6,598 nt of DNA, taken from assembly GCA_009782015.1 (NCBI GenBank), contig WQUP01000053.1:1-6598 (forward strand). Reading direction: 5' to 3'. Both the position numbers and the translations under genes were made by a program. Below the pieces are notes generated by a model. It ran no database searches. It worked only from the letters and a program-made list of their open reading frames with translations, and had not been told where the DNA came from. Numbering within the stretch: the first letter of the stretch is position 1; every line of letters starts with the position of its first letter. Source of the DNA: Endomicrobiia bacterium. GTDB lineage: Bacteria; Elusimicrobiota; Endomicrobiia; Endomicrobiales; Endomicrobiaceae. Positions 1-6,598 of the stretch are shown here, piece after piece.

Positions 1-1
1 A

Positions 2-3000
2 GTTGACGTATTCAAATCCTTTTATTCCGACAGAGCGATAGACGATATGATAACAACCGGAGTTGCGGTTGAGCCTGCGTTGATAATACAGGAATGGGTA
101 GATTTTTCTAAAAGCGGCATTGCGGCATTGGACGGCGACATACTTACGATAAACGGAGCATACGGCGAATGCGAAGGAATAGCTCAAGGCAGCGTGCCCG
201 CAGACCATATAGTTTTAAAAATTATAGATTTCAAAACAGGAAAATTTGAAGTGAAAGAATACAGGCGGGCAAATAAAAATTTAAGAGTAGAAACAAATGA
301 AGACGGAGCAGGCGTTTTAAAAGAAGTAACGCAAGGTCAGACAGAAGAGATATTCAATAAAAATGAATTAACAACAATAGTAAAATCGTTCGGTAAAATA
401 AAAGAAGGTCTGAGAATTGAAAATCCTGAAGTAGAACTTGGTTTTGACTTTAAGAATAACTATAAACTGGTGCAGGCAAGGCATAATGTTGCCGCAGAAA
501 GCAAAAAAACGGTGTCAAAAAGCATAAGAACAGATGAGCGGGAAGCAGGGAAAATGGTTATAGCAAATCCGGATGAAAACAATCAGAACCAAAAAGCCGC
601 CGTTTCTAAAGAGGAATTTTTTAAAACCGTGTTTTCGGGAAGCCTTGAGGAAAATATACTTTTTGGGAAAGTGCTTTCCTGTATTGTCAACGGCAATGAA
701 TGGGATTTTCTTGCGGCGGCGCGGTCTTACGACGAAAAATTAGGCGAGTATATCTATGCGATTTCAGATTCAAATTTTAGAGACGCTGTCGAGGCGGCGT
801 TTGGCTTTGATGATATCGGAGCCCGCGCAGCCGCGTTAAGTTCCGCTTTTAAAAGCATTCCGGAAGCTGATGAAAAATTGCTGAATTTTCTTGCTGCCGT
901 TTCCGAAAGCGGCATTTCCAACGGTTTAGGAGGCGTGCAAAAAGATGATGTGCTCGAATATCTCATAGAGCAGTTGAACTCGCAGCTGCCGGCATTGGCG
1001 GAGGTAGAGCCTGCTCCTTTTGTTGACATTATAATTCTAAAAGATGCGGCTGCTTCAAAAGAGTATGTCTTAAACACGTATAAAACGCTTCATTCTTTGA
1101 ATGATTTAGCCGCTTTGGCCGTTATTTATAACAATGCCAAAAACGATTTAAACGCTCTGCAAAAAGAAGAAATCATCTCTCGGGTTTCGGCTTTTATAAA
1201 ACAGGTTGACTACGATGCTTTAAACGCGGCGGAGAAAATACGTTACGCGCTTATAACAAGCGTATTTGAAACAGGAGCTGAAAACATTTCAGTGACAATA
1301 CCGGATTTTTTTAACTTAGACGCAGACACTCTGCTTATTTGGATGGCTTATGAGGGAATAAACGGGGTTGACGTTCTTGCCAAAGAAATAATGCGCAATA
1401 TTAAACTTAAAACGACCGCGTCGGCAAACGGACATAAAATTCTTCTCGCTGCAAACTCGCTTATGCCGGTTTCTGCAGGTAAAGATGACGAGAAAGCGGT
1501 CGCCGCCGCCAAAACAAGAAATGCCGCTTTAAGTTTGCTGGCTAGTGAAAAAAACTTCTATAAAGAAATTTCAAAAACAGTGAGGTATTTTACTTATATG
1601 CTTGAAAAGATGAAAATTGACAAATATTTTGATAGCGCAGATTTAATAAGATTTAAAAATACGGTAAAAAGACTAAACGACTTAAAATATATTAATTCTG
1701 ATGCCGAAGCAGGAGAGGTGTTCAGGCTTATGTCGGAACTGAACGATTTTGGCCAGATTGCGCAATACAATGAATTGAAAGATCTTATTTCCAAAACCGT
1801 TGAGCATGTTAGATATATTGTTCGGGCTGAAGAATCGGAGCGCGGATTTGGAAAAGCTAATCTAAATACCGGCTTGTATATTCCCGCGCATTTTAAAATA
1901 CTAGAAAAATTGCCGCAAAATTTGTCTGTTAAAACGCAAGATCCCGTTATTTTAAATATTGAAGAGGCGGATGAAAGCAAGAAAAACGCTAATACTACCG
2001 TAGAAAAATTCAAGGCATTTGAAAGGCTCTTGGAAAACGATTCATTGGCGCTTGCCGAAATGAATGCCGCTAATGACGCCGTTTCAATAAACAATACCAT
2101 AGCTGTTTTGGAATTGATGATATCGGATCTCGGCATAATTGATGCGGATTCAGGGAAGTTTGCAGGACAGGCGTTAAGTAAAATAAAAAATGTAATAGCC
2201 GGCGGTTTGACGGATGAAAAAATTAAAGAATTAAAAAGCCCGAAAGAATGGAAGGAGCGCGCGCTTGAAAATATAAAGGAAATACATACCCTGATAACCG
2301 CCGTTCACAGAACTTCTTTCAGGGTAATGATGGGAGAGAAAGGGTTTAGCGTAAGCGGCGTAAGGAAAATTACAATTAAGCCGGACGTAATCGCCTATGA
2401 TTTTTCAGATAAAGAAGAAGTTTCCGAAGCGGAAATGGAATTTTTGTCTTTACTTGCAGGGTTTGACAATAAGCTCAGGCTTGCTATGAAAGACGGAAAA
2501 TTTATCTTTAGCGGTGAAGCTAATATACATGGAGTGGATATTATTGTGGATATAAATAATACGCAAGAGGGCATAAGGCTGAATTATAACGATGTAAATG
2601 GCGCGGGAATAAAATATATCGGCGAACCGCTTGAATTGATGGGGATGACAGTAAAATACATGGGCAGCAATAATAGCGGTTACACAGTTTGCAAACTGCA
2701 AGGCGTTTATGGAAATGCAGATAAATTAACTGCCGCAAGAGAGTATGGCTTGAAGTTCCTCGAGCTTTTGAAATGGGAAAAGATACGCGCGATTTTTGAA
2801 TATAACGGCTACGGGATTAAGCCATCCGAAAAAATGACAATTAAAACTCCTCTTGCAGAGGATGATAAAGAGCTTGAAAAGATATACGATTACCTTGGGA
2901 TAGAAGAAAATAACCGTAATTTCGAAGAAATAACAAGGCGTTTTGCCGACGGCAGAATTATCGTAAATGAAAAGGGCGTTCTTGCGCCTAGCGCCGTCAT

Positions 3001-4957
3001 TGCGGTCTCCGAGCCGCAATCCGTCTTAAAATCAGAGATTGCGGATCAGCTCCGCAATGACAAAGGCTGGAAACAAATGCTTTTGCAGGCTGCGACGATA
3101 GATTCTTTAGGCATTGAAAATTTAAGCTTAAGAGACGAAGGCAACATCGGCCGCGCGGATTTAAAAAGCGGGGTTATACGGGTAAAAGACGGGTTTGTGT
3201 CGCTTAAAATTATTCAAAACGACGATTTTAAAGCTGTTATGAGCGAATTTGTGAACTTTAACGGCAAGCGCGAAAAACTTACCGATGAACGTTTAAGAGA
3301 GCTGCTGCAAAACGAGGGCTTTGTTCTTGCCGCAAAAGACAGCGTTGATAAAAAAGAAATAGAAGAGATAAAATTAAGCATGGAAGACGTCGGTCCGAGA
3401 CAGAAAATGGATGCCGGAGAGGCAAAAGGTTTGGGCGTTTCCGAAGGAATCGGCGAAGTTGTTTCCGGCAGGGCTGTTTATGACCGTGAAAAACTAAAAG
3501 AGGGCGATATTTGGATAACCGGTTTATTGGGATCTGACGATATATCGGAATTGTCAAAAGCCGGAGGCTTTATACAAACGTACGGCGGACGTTTAAGCCA
3601 TATCGCAATAACCGCGCGGGAAGATGAAAAGCCCGGTGTTTTGCTGCCGCCCGTATGGCGCGACGGCAAGCTGGTAATCAACGGCGTTGTTGTGGAAGAA
3701 GGCATGCAAATTTTATTGGACGGACAAACCGGCATTGTTTTGGCGTTTGACGAAAGCCTTAAAGAAGAAAAAATAAAGAAAATGCAGGTTTTTAACGATG
3801 AAATTATAATCCGCAAAGTTGAAAATACCTTAAAAAATATCCCGCATATTAAAAATAAGAATATAGTTTACGATTTGCTTGCCGGCGCGCAAGAACGGTT
3901 AAACAAAATAACAGAGACGCAGGAAAATAAAGGAACTTTAGAAAAGCTTAGAAATGAAATAATAATGCTTAAAGAAAAAAATGCCGCGGCGCCCAATGTA
4001 TTTTCGGCGGTGAAACAGGCGGTTTCAAATGCCGTTGAGGGCTTTGCCGTTAGTTTGAAAGATCTTTTTGACACGCAGGTTTACGGCGCAAAAGCCGTAA
4101 ATCTTGCAAATGCCGCCAGAATTCTTAAAGACTCCGGCATAAAAGGCGTTTCCGTGCCCGACGGTTTTGCTCTGTCAAAAGAATTTTTGGACAGCGATGA
4201 AAAAACACTGCAAGAGTGGGCGGATGAAAATCTTGAAGACGGCGTTTTGTATGCCGTAAGATCTTCGGGAGTCGGCGAAGACGGAAAAGAATTTGCTTAT
4301 GCCGGTCAGGCGGAAACAATGCTGAATGTTTCTAAAGCGGATATTGTAAAAAATATCAGGAAAGTGCAGGAATCATTTTCTAGCAAAAGAAGCGTTGAAT
4401 ATATGGCCAAAAATAATCTAAAGGTTATCCCTGCCGTGTTTGTGCAAAAAATGGTTAAAAATCAGGTTGCCGGCGGACAAATATTTACAAGAAATTCCGA
4501 AGGCAATAGCGAAATAGAAGCCGTCCGGGGTCTTGGCGAAGGCGCGGTTTCCAATAAAGTAAGCCCCGACAGATTTGAAATAAGAGAAAGCGATAAACTT
4601 ATAACCGGCAAAAAAGCGGACGAAAGGCTTACAAAAGTCGTAGAATCCGAAACCGGCACAAAAATGGCGCTTTTAAACGCGCAGGAAAAAGCAAACCCCG
4701 TGCTTACTGAAAAGATGACCTTAAAACTGAAAAAAATAGCCGACATCTTAGAAAAAGCGTACGGATATCCCTTAGATATTGAGTTTGCCATAGATGCTGA
4801 CGGAATTATCCACATATTGCAGGTAAGGCCAATAACAACTTTTGCCGCAAACGCGCTTATGCCCAACCCGGCTGTTTTCAACAATATCAGCGAAACGCTG
4901 TTTGACAATGACCCAATCAAATCAAAATCGTTGGAAAGACTGCTTTCCGCCTCTTAA
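2..4957 (+). CDS. Giant PEP-synthase/PPDK-like dikinase with two ATP-grasp domains and a swivelling phosphohistidine domain (5' partial)
   Basis: The frame is open from base 2 to tandem stops (TAA at 4955-4957, TAA at 4958-4960). ATG 47 is probably not the start: the 15 codons before it encode FKSFYSDRAI, which resembles the internal SLFTDRAI stretch of PEP synthase, so the true start lies upstream of the window. Residues are numbered here from Met at 47. Residues 1-146 look like the end of an ATP-grasp PPDK_N domain (LIIQEWV 12-18, INGAYGECEGIAQGSV 35-50, LVQARHN at 141-147). Residues 147-1125 are unrecognised. Residues 1127-1235 form a PEP-utiliser swivelling domain; H1185 in GGRLSHIAITARE is the expected phospho-acceptor. 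Residues 1237-1320 are charged and probably helical. Residues 1345-1598 are a complete second ATP-grasp domain (GAKAVNLA, VPDGFAL, VRSSGVGED, FAYAGQAETMLNV, VQKMV, GLGEGAVS, DIEFAID, ILQVRPITT). No PEP/pyruvate TIM-barrel and no membrane segment are visible. The family moves phosphate from ATP through His to an acceptor. The acceptor here is unknown; the C-terminal order resembles glucan water dikinase. Family call strong, substrate call none. Confidence 0.88.
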   Translation, partial: VDVFKSFYSDRAIDDMITTGVAVEPALIIQEWVDFSKSGIAALDGDILTINGAYGECEGIAQGSVPADHIVLKIIDFKTGKFEVKEYRRANKNLRVETNEDGAGVLKEVTQGQTEEIFNKNELTTIVKSFGKIKEGLRIENPEVELGFDFKNNYKLVQARHNVAAESKKTVSKSIRTDEREAGKMVIANPDENNQNQKAAVSKEEFFKTVFSGSLEENILFGKVLSCIVNGNEWDFLAAARSYDEKLGEYIYAISDSNFRDAVEAAFGFDDIGARAAALSSAFKSIPEADEKLLNFLAAVSESGISNGLGGVQKDDVLEYLIEQLNSQLPALAEVEPAPFVDIIILKDAAASKEYVLNTYKTLHSLNDLAALAVIYNNAKNDLNALQKEEIISRVSAFIKQVDYDALNAAEKIRYALITSVFETGAENISVTIPDFFNLDADTLLIWMAYEGINGVDVLAKEIMRNIKLKTTASANGHKILLAANSLMPVSAGKDDEKAVAAAKTRNAALSLLASEKNFYKEISKTVRYFTYMLEKMKIDKYFDSADLIRFKNTVKRLNDLKYINSDAEAGEVFRLMSELNDFGQIAQYNELKDLISKTVEHVRYIVRAEESERGFGKANLNTGLYIPAHFKILEKLPQNLSVKTQDPVILNIEEADESKKNANTTVEKFKAFERLLENDSLALAEMNAANDAVSINNTIAVLELMISDLGIIDADSGKFAGQALSKIKNVIAGGLTDEKIKELKSPKEWKERALENIKEIHTLITAVHRTSFRVMMGEKGFSVSGVRKITIKPDVIAYDFSDKEEVSEAEMEFLSLLAGFDNKLRLAMKDGKFIFSGEANIHGVDIIVDINNTQEGIRLNYNDVNGAGIKYIGEPLELMGMTVKYMGSNNSGYTVCKLQGVYGNADKLTAAREYGLKFLELLKWEKIRAIFEYNGYGIKPSEKMTIKTPLAEDDKELEKIYDYLGIEENNRNFEEITRRFADGRIIVNEKGVLAPSAVIAVSEPQSVLKSEIADQLRNDKGWKQMLLQAATIDSLGIENLSLRDEGNIGRADLKSGVIRVKDGFVSLKIIQNDDFKAVMSEFVNFNGKREKLTDERLRELLQNEGFVLAAKDSVDKKEIEEIKLSMEDVGPRQKMDAGEAKGLGVSEGIGEVVSGRAVYDREKLKEGDIWITGLLGSDDISELSKAGGFIQTYGGRLSHIAITAREDEKPGVLLPPVWRDGKLVINGVVVEEGMQILLDGQTGIVLAFDESLKEEKIKKMQVFNDEIIIRKVENTLKNIPHIKNKNIVYDLLAGAQERLNKITETQENKGTLEKLRNEIIMLKEKNAAAPNVFSAVKQAVSNAVEGFAVSLKDLFDTQVYGAKAVNLANAARILKDSGIKGVSVPDGFALSKEFLDSDEKTLQEWADENLEDGVLYAVRSSGVGEDGKEFAYAGQAETMLNVSKADIVKNIRKVQESFSSKRSVEYMAKNNLKVIPAVFVQKMVKNQVAGGQIFTRNSEGNSEIEAVRGLGEGAVSNKVSPDRFEIRESDKLITGKKADERLTKVVESETGTKMALLNAQEKANPVLTEKMTLKLKKIADILEKAYGYPLDIEFAIDADGIIHILQVRPITTFAANALMPNPAVFNNISETLFDNDPIKSKSLERLLSAS
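2996..3061. repeat. In-frame nested palindromic element inside the dikinase gene
   Basis: GTCATTGCGG (2996-3005) is perfectly inverted as CCGCAATGAC (3052-3061). Within it are two local hairpins: ATTGCGG/CCGCAAT at 2999-3005/3014-3020 and again at 3038-3044/3052-3058. An alternative inner pairing is CCGCAATC (3014-3021) with GATTGCGG (3037-3044). The unit is 66 bp, exactly 22 codons (V984-D1005 counted from Met 47), and begins and ends on codon boundaries. The GTCATTGCG...CGCAATGAC plan is that of widespread bacterial interspersed palindromes, and in-frame insertion recalls Rickettsia palindromic elements. That it is an insertion is inferred; the inverted repeats are directly visible. Confidence 0.75.
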
Positions 4958-4969
4958 TAAAATACAAAT

Positions 4970-4987
4970 GGGTTTCTTTAAAAACCC
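4970..4987 (+). terminator. Small hairpin after the dikinase stop, weak terminator candidate
   Basis: GGGTTT (4970-4975) pairs with AAACCC (4982-4987) around a 6-nt loop, 13 bases after the stop codon. No good T-run follows on the plus strand (TTAAAGTC), so termination would be inefficient. The same bases form the left outer arm of repeat copy A, so the hairpin may be part of that element rather than a dedicated terminator. Confidence 0.3.
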
Positions 4988-5112
4988 TTAAAGTCTGTCA
5001 TACCGGAAAGTCTCTGTCCGGTATCTGCAGTTTTTTGTTGTCGAACAAACTTTAAGGCAGATTCCGGACTACTGCTTTCCGGAATGACAAGCAGGGGTTA
5101 TTAGAGACACCC
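4970..5112. repeat. Nested inverted-repeat element, copy A
   Basis: The core spans 4996-5089. TGTCAT (4996-5001) pairs with ATGACA (5084-5089). Side arm 1 is ACCGGA/TCCGGT (5002-5007/5017-5022) with a 9-nt loop. The middle stem is ATCTGC/GCAGAT (5023-5028/5057-5062), capped by TTTGTT-GTCG-AACAAA (5034-5049). Side arm 2 is TCCGGA/TCCGGA (5063-5068/5078-5083), also with a 9-nt loop. These stems abut with no unpaired base, giving a four-way junction. A long-range alternative pairs TGTCATACCGGAAAG with CTTTCCGGAATGACA (one mismatch). Outer arms GGGTTTCTTTAAAAACCC (4970-4987) and 5094-5112 are imperfect inverted repeats of each other. No coding content is seen. It may be a non-autonomous palindromic mobile element or a structured 3' RNA. 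Confidence 0.8.
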
Positions 5113-5141
5113 AATTACGAATTGGGTTTCTCTAACAACCC
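5095..5141. repeat. Long hairpin at the junction of the two repeat copies
   Basis: ACCCAATT (5109-5116) pairs with AATTGGGT (5120-5127) around an ACG loop. After a C/T mismatch, TTAGAGA (5101-5107) pairs with TCTCTAA (5129-5135). After an A/C mismatch, GGGTT (5095-5099) pairs with AACCC (5137-5141). That is 20 base pairs with two mismatches. The left side is the right outer arm of copy A and the right side is the left outer arm of copy B, so the hairpin follows from the head-to-tail arrangement. No strong T-run follows (GGCAATCTT), so it is not a typical intrinsic terminator, though it could weakly terminate or stabilise RNA ends. Confidence 0.7.
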
Positions 5142-5262
5142 GGCAATCTTGTCATCCCGGAGTGTCTCTGTCCGGGATCTGCAGTTTTCTTGTCGTCGGC
5201 AAGATTTTCAAGGCAGATTCCGGACAACAAATTTCCGGAATGACAACGGGGTTTTTAGAAGA
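5124..5262. repeat. Nested inverted-repeat element, copy B
   Basis: This is a direct repeat of copy A at an offset of 154 bp. The core runs 5150-5245: TGTCAT/ATGACA ends (5150-5155/5240-5245), arm 1 CCCGGA/TCCGGG (5156-5161/5171-5176), middle stem ATCTGC/GCAGAT (5177-5182/5213-5218), cap TCTTGTC-GTC-GGCAAGA (5188-5204), and arm 2 TCCGGA/TCCGGA (5219-5224/5234-5239). The side-arm loops are again 9 nt. The outer arms are GGGTTTCTCTAACAACCC (5124-5141) and GGGGTTTTTAGAAGA (5248-5262). Compared with copy A, arm 1 changes an A-T pair to C-G, and two T-A pairs in the cap change to C-G, so the differences preserve pairing. Confidence 0.8.
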
Positions 5263-5287
5263 TTCCGGTTTTCACCGGAATGGACAA
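5260..5287. repeat. Truncated third copy: right-arm remnant
   Basis: AGATTCCGG followed by ACCGGAATGgACAA matches the right arm of copies A and B (AGATTCCGGA...TCCGGAATGACAA), with a short loop and one extra G. ATTCCGGT (5262-5269) pairs perfectly with ACCGGAAT (5274-5281) around TTTC. The loop-closing A-T pair of the full copies is T-A here, so pairing is kept. It overlaps the last bases of copy B. A simple hairpin arising by chance is possible but less likely given the sequence match. Confidence 0.55.
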
Positions 5288-5318
5288 GTGTTCCCGAATA
5301 TTTTTTTGCAGAAACAAA

Positions 5319-5347
5319 TTGAAAATTCAACAAATTTTTGTTATAAA
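5319..5347 (+). promoter_or_regulatory. Sigma70-type promoter for the CCA-adding enzyme gene
   Basis: TTGAAA (5319-5324) and TATAAA (5342-5347) are separated by exactly 17 bases of A/T-rich sequence. The start of transcription would fall near 5353-5355, only 4-6 bases before the ATG at 5359, so the mRNA would be leaderless or nearly so. This fits the absence of any Shine-Dalgarno sequence (ACTCACCT precedes the ATG). The call rests on consensus match and spacing only. Confidence 0.6.
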
Positions 5348-5358
5348 TACACTCACCT

Positions 5359-6598
5359 ATGAAGCATATTGAAATTCCCGGAAAATTCATACCTGTAATA
5401 GATAAAATCGCAGCTGCGGCGCGCGAAAGCGGCTTTGATGTTTATGCCGTTGGCGGCTTTGTCAGGGACATTATAATCGGCAGAGAGCCGAAAGATCTTG
5501 ACATAATGGCCGAAGCTCCGAAAACATCTTTCCAAGCAAGGCTTGCCGGCGTGGAGTTTGCGAAAATATTAGCCGCAAAGTGCGGCCTGCGCGAGCCTGT
5601 CGTTTTTGAAAGATTCGGCACCGCTAAACTTTTTATAGACAACGAAGAAGTCGAATTCGTCATGCCCAGAAAAGAGTATTATGAAGACGATTCAAGAAAT
5701 CCCGACACGGAAATAGGAACACTTGAGCAGGACGCGCTCAGAAGAGATTTTACGATAAACGCTCTTTTCCTGCGTTTGTCCGACATGCATGTTTTAGATC
5801 TTACCGGCATGGGATTAGCCGATATAGAAAGCAAAACCATAAGGGTAACCGATCCGCCGAACGCCGATATAATATTTTCCCAGGATCCGCTCAGGATTTT
5901 GCGCGCAATAAGGCAGAGCCTTCAGCTCGGATTTAAAATAGAGACTGGAACTTTCGGCGCAATGAAAAAGGCCGCAAAACGCATAAATATAGTTTCGCCG
6001 GAAAGAGTGCGCGACGAAATTAATAAGATACTTGCCGAGAAATCTCCGTCGAAAGCGTTTTTGAAGATGGATGAAATAAATCTTACGGCTGAAATATTTC
6101 CGGAGCTTGAACGGCTCAAAAATCTTGCCCAGCCGCCAAAGTACCACAGCGATGACGTGTATAACCACACGCTTAAAGCGCTCGACAGAGTGCCGGCAGA
6201 GCCGGTTTTAAGAATGGCGGCGCTTCTTCACGATCTCGGAAAATTTAAGAAGTTTAAAAAAGACGGAGACAAAATATCGTTTCACGGACACGAAACCGAG
6301 AGCGCAAAAGAGGCGGAAGCCGTTTTAAAGAGGCTAAAGTATTCCAAAGATTTTATTTCCGCGGTTTCGTCCGTTATAGAAAACCACATGTATCCGAAGA
6401 ACTATTCGTCCGAATGGAAAGATTCCGCGGTGAGAAGGTTTGCAAAAAGCTGCGGAGCGCAGCTGGCCGCGGTTTTGGAGCTTGAAAAAGCCGATTACGG
6501 AAAAGACGAACCGGACGAAAAGATTTTTGATCTCATAAAGAGAATAGAAAACATGAAAGCCTCCGGCTCTTTGGCTCCGGAAGGCGATTTGCTCAGCG
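5359..6598 (+). CDS. cca: tRNA nucleotidyltransferase (class II CCA-adding enzyme) with HD domain, 3' partial
   Basis: The enzyme adds or repairs the 3' CCA end of tRNAs in the cytoplasm. The 413 visible residues carry the class II nucleotidyltransferase head: VGGFVRD (31-37), the metal-binding DLD (46-48), E99 in VEFVMPRKEYY, and RRDFTINAL (128-136). QDPLRILRAIR (175-185) is the nucleotide-template helix, where Q175 replaces the usual Glu of EDxxR. An HD phosphohydrolase-type domain follows (YNH at 268-270, LLHDLGK 289-295, HGHE 309-312, ENH 341-343). RFGTAKL, and the lack of the GRRF-type motif of bacterial poly(A) polymerase, favour a CCA enzyme over PcnB; a CC-adding or A-adding specialist cannot be excluded. 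The start is bracketed: an in-frame TAA lies at 5344-5346 and ATG 5359 is the first start codon after it. There is no Shine-Dalgarno sequence. Relatives are about 400-480 residues, so little of the C-terminus is missing. Confidence 0.93.
   Translation, partial: MKHIEIPGKFIPVIDKIAAAARESGFDVYAVGGFVRDIIIGREPKDLDIMAEAPKTSFQARLAGVEFAKILAAKCGLREPVVFERFGTAKLFIDNEEVEFVMPRKEYYEDDSRNPDTEIGTLEQDALRRDFTINALFLRLSDMHVLDLTGMGLADIESKTIRVTDPPNADIIFSQDPLRILRAIRQSLQLGFKIETGTFGAMKKAAKRINIVSPERVRDEINKILAEKSPSKAFLKMDEINLTAEIFPELERLKNLAQPPKYHSDDVYNHTLKALDRVPAEPVLRMAALLHDLGKFKKFKKDGDKISFHGHETESAKEAEAVLKRLKYSKDFISAVSSVIENHMYPKNYSSEWKDSAVRRFAKSCGAQLAAVLELEKADYGKDEPDEKIFDLIKRIENMKASGSLAPEGDLLS

Noticed and set aside
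47..49. ATG 47 as the true start of the dikinase gene
   Set aside because: The frame is open back to base 2 and the upstream codons encode a PEP-synthase-like stretch (SFYSDRAI) that continues the ATP-grasp domain.
754..4920. Several minus-strand open frames of 60-180 codons
   Set aside because: They lie wholly within the dikinase coding region, are compositionally reverse-complement shadows, and show no recognisable protein motifs.
4996..5245. Cloverleaf-like folds as tRNA genes
   Set aside because: The stems and 9-nt loops do not fit tRNA dimensions; there is no 7-nt anticodon loop and no GTTCRANNC T-loop.
4970..5287. CRISPR array
   Set aside because: There are only two full copies of a long element with internal inverted symmetry, not short direct repeats with unique spacers.
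5122..5362. Two overlapping plus-strand open frames of 66 codons in the intergenic gap
   Set aside because: They run through the palindromic repeat copy B and the promoter region, have no recognisable protein content, and no ribosome binding site was noted.
5442..6170. Minus-strand open frames opposite cca
   Set aside because: The plus strand clearly encodes the nucleotidyltransferase with all core motifs; the antisense frames have no features of their own.
6559..6585. GCCTCCGG / CCGGAAGGC imperfect inverted repeat near the window end
   Set aside because: It needs a one-base bulge, lies in well-conserved coding sequence of the CCA enzyme, and lacks the GTCAT ends of the repeat family.

Overview
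This is a bacterial window of roughly 40% G+C, judged by eye. It holds two plus-strand genes, both cut by the window edges, and a repeat-rich intergenic gap of about 400 bp between them. Nothing in it names the organism. The moderate G+C, the very large phosphotransfer protein and the palindromic repeats would suit an Elusimicrobiota- or Omnitrophota-like lineage, but that is a weak guess.

Region 1 (2-4957) is the 3' part of a giant gene for a PEP-synthase/pyruvate-phosphate-dikinase-like protein. The visible part ends a first ATP-grasp (PPDK_N-type) domain. It continues through about 980 residues of unrecognised sequence, a phosphohistidine swivelling domain (GGRLSHIAITARE) and a helical linker, and closes with a second, complete ATP-grasp domain. 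No PEP/pyruvate TIM-barrel follows. The His-then-ATP-grasp order at the C-terminus is that of glucan water dikinases, so the acceptor is unlikely to be simply pyruvate. A 66-bp nested palindrome (2996-3061) lies exactly in codon phase inside this gene, like the Rickettsia palindromic elements found in coding sequence.

Region 2 (4958-5358) is non-coding. It carries two tandem copies, at a 154-bp offset, of an elaborate nested inverted-repeat element, plus a fragment of a third. Each core can fold as a four-way junction with no unpaired junction bases. Differences between the copies are largely compensatory, which argues that the local hairpins are maintained. The intragenic palindrome has the same plan (GTCAT ends, two side arms), so all may belong to one dispersed family.

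Region 3 (5319-6598) starts with a good sigma70-type promoter whose predicted transcript start lies only a few bases before the ATG. It drives a class II tRNA nucleotidyltransferase (CCA-adding enzyme, cca) with an HD domain, which runs off the window end. The two genes show no functional link; the repeats and the dedicated promoter suggest separate transcription units.
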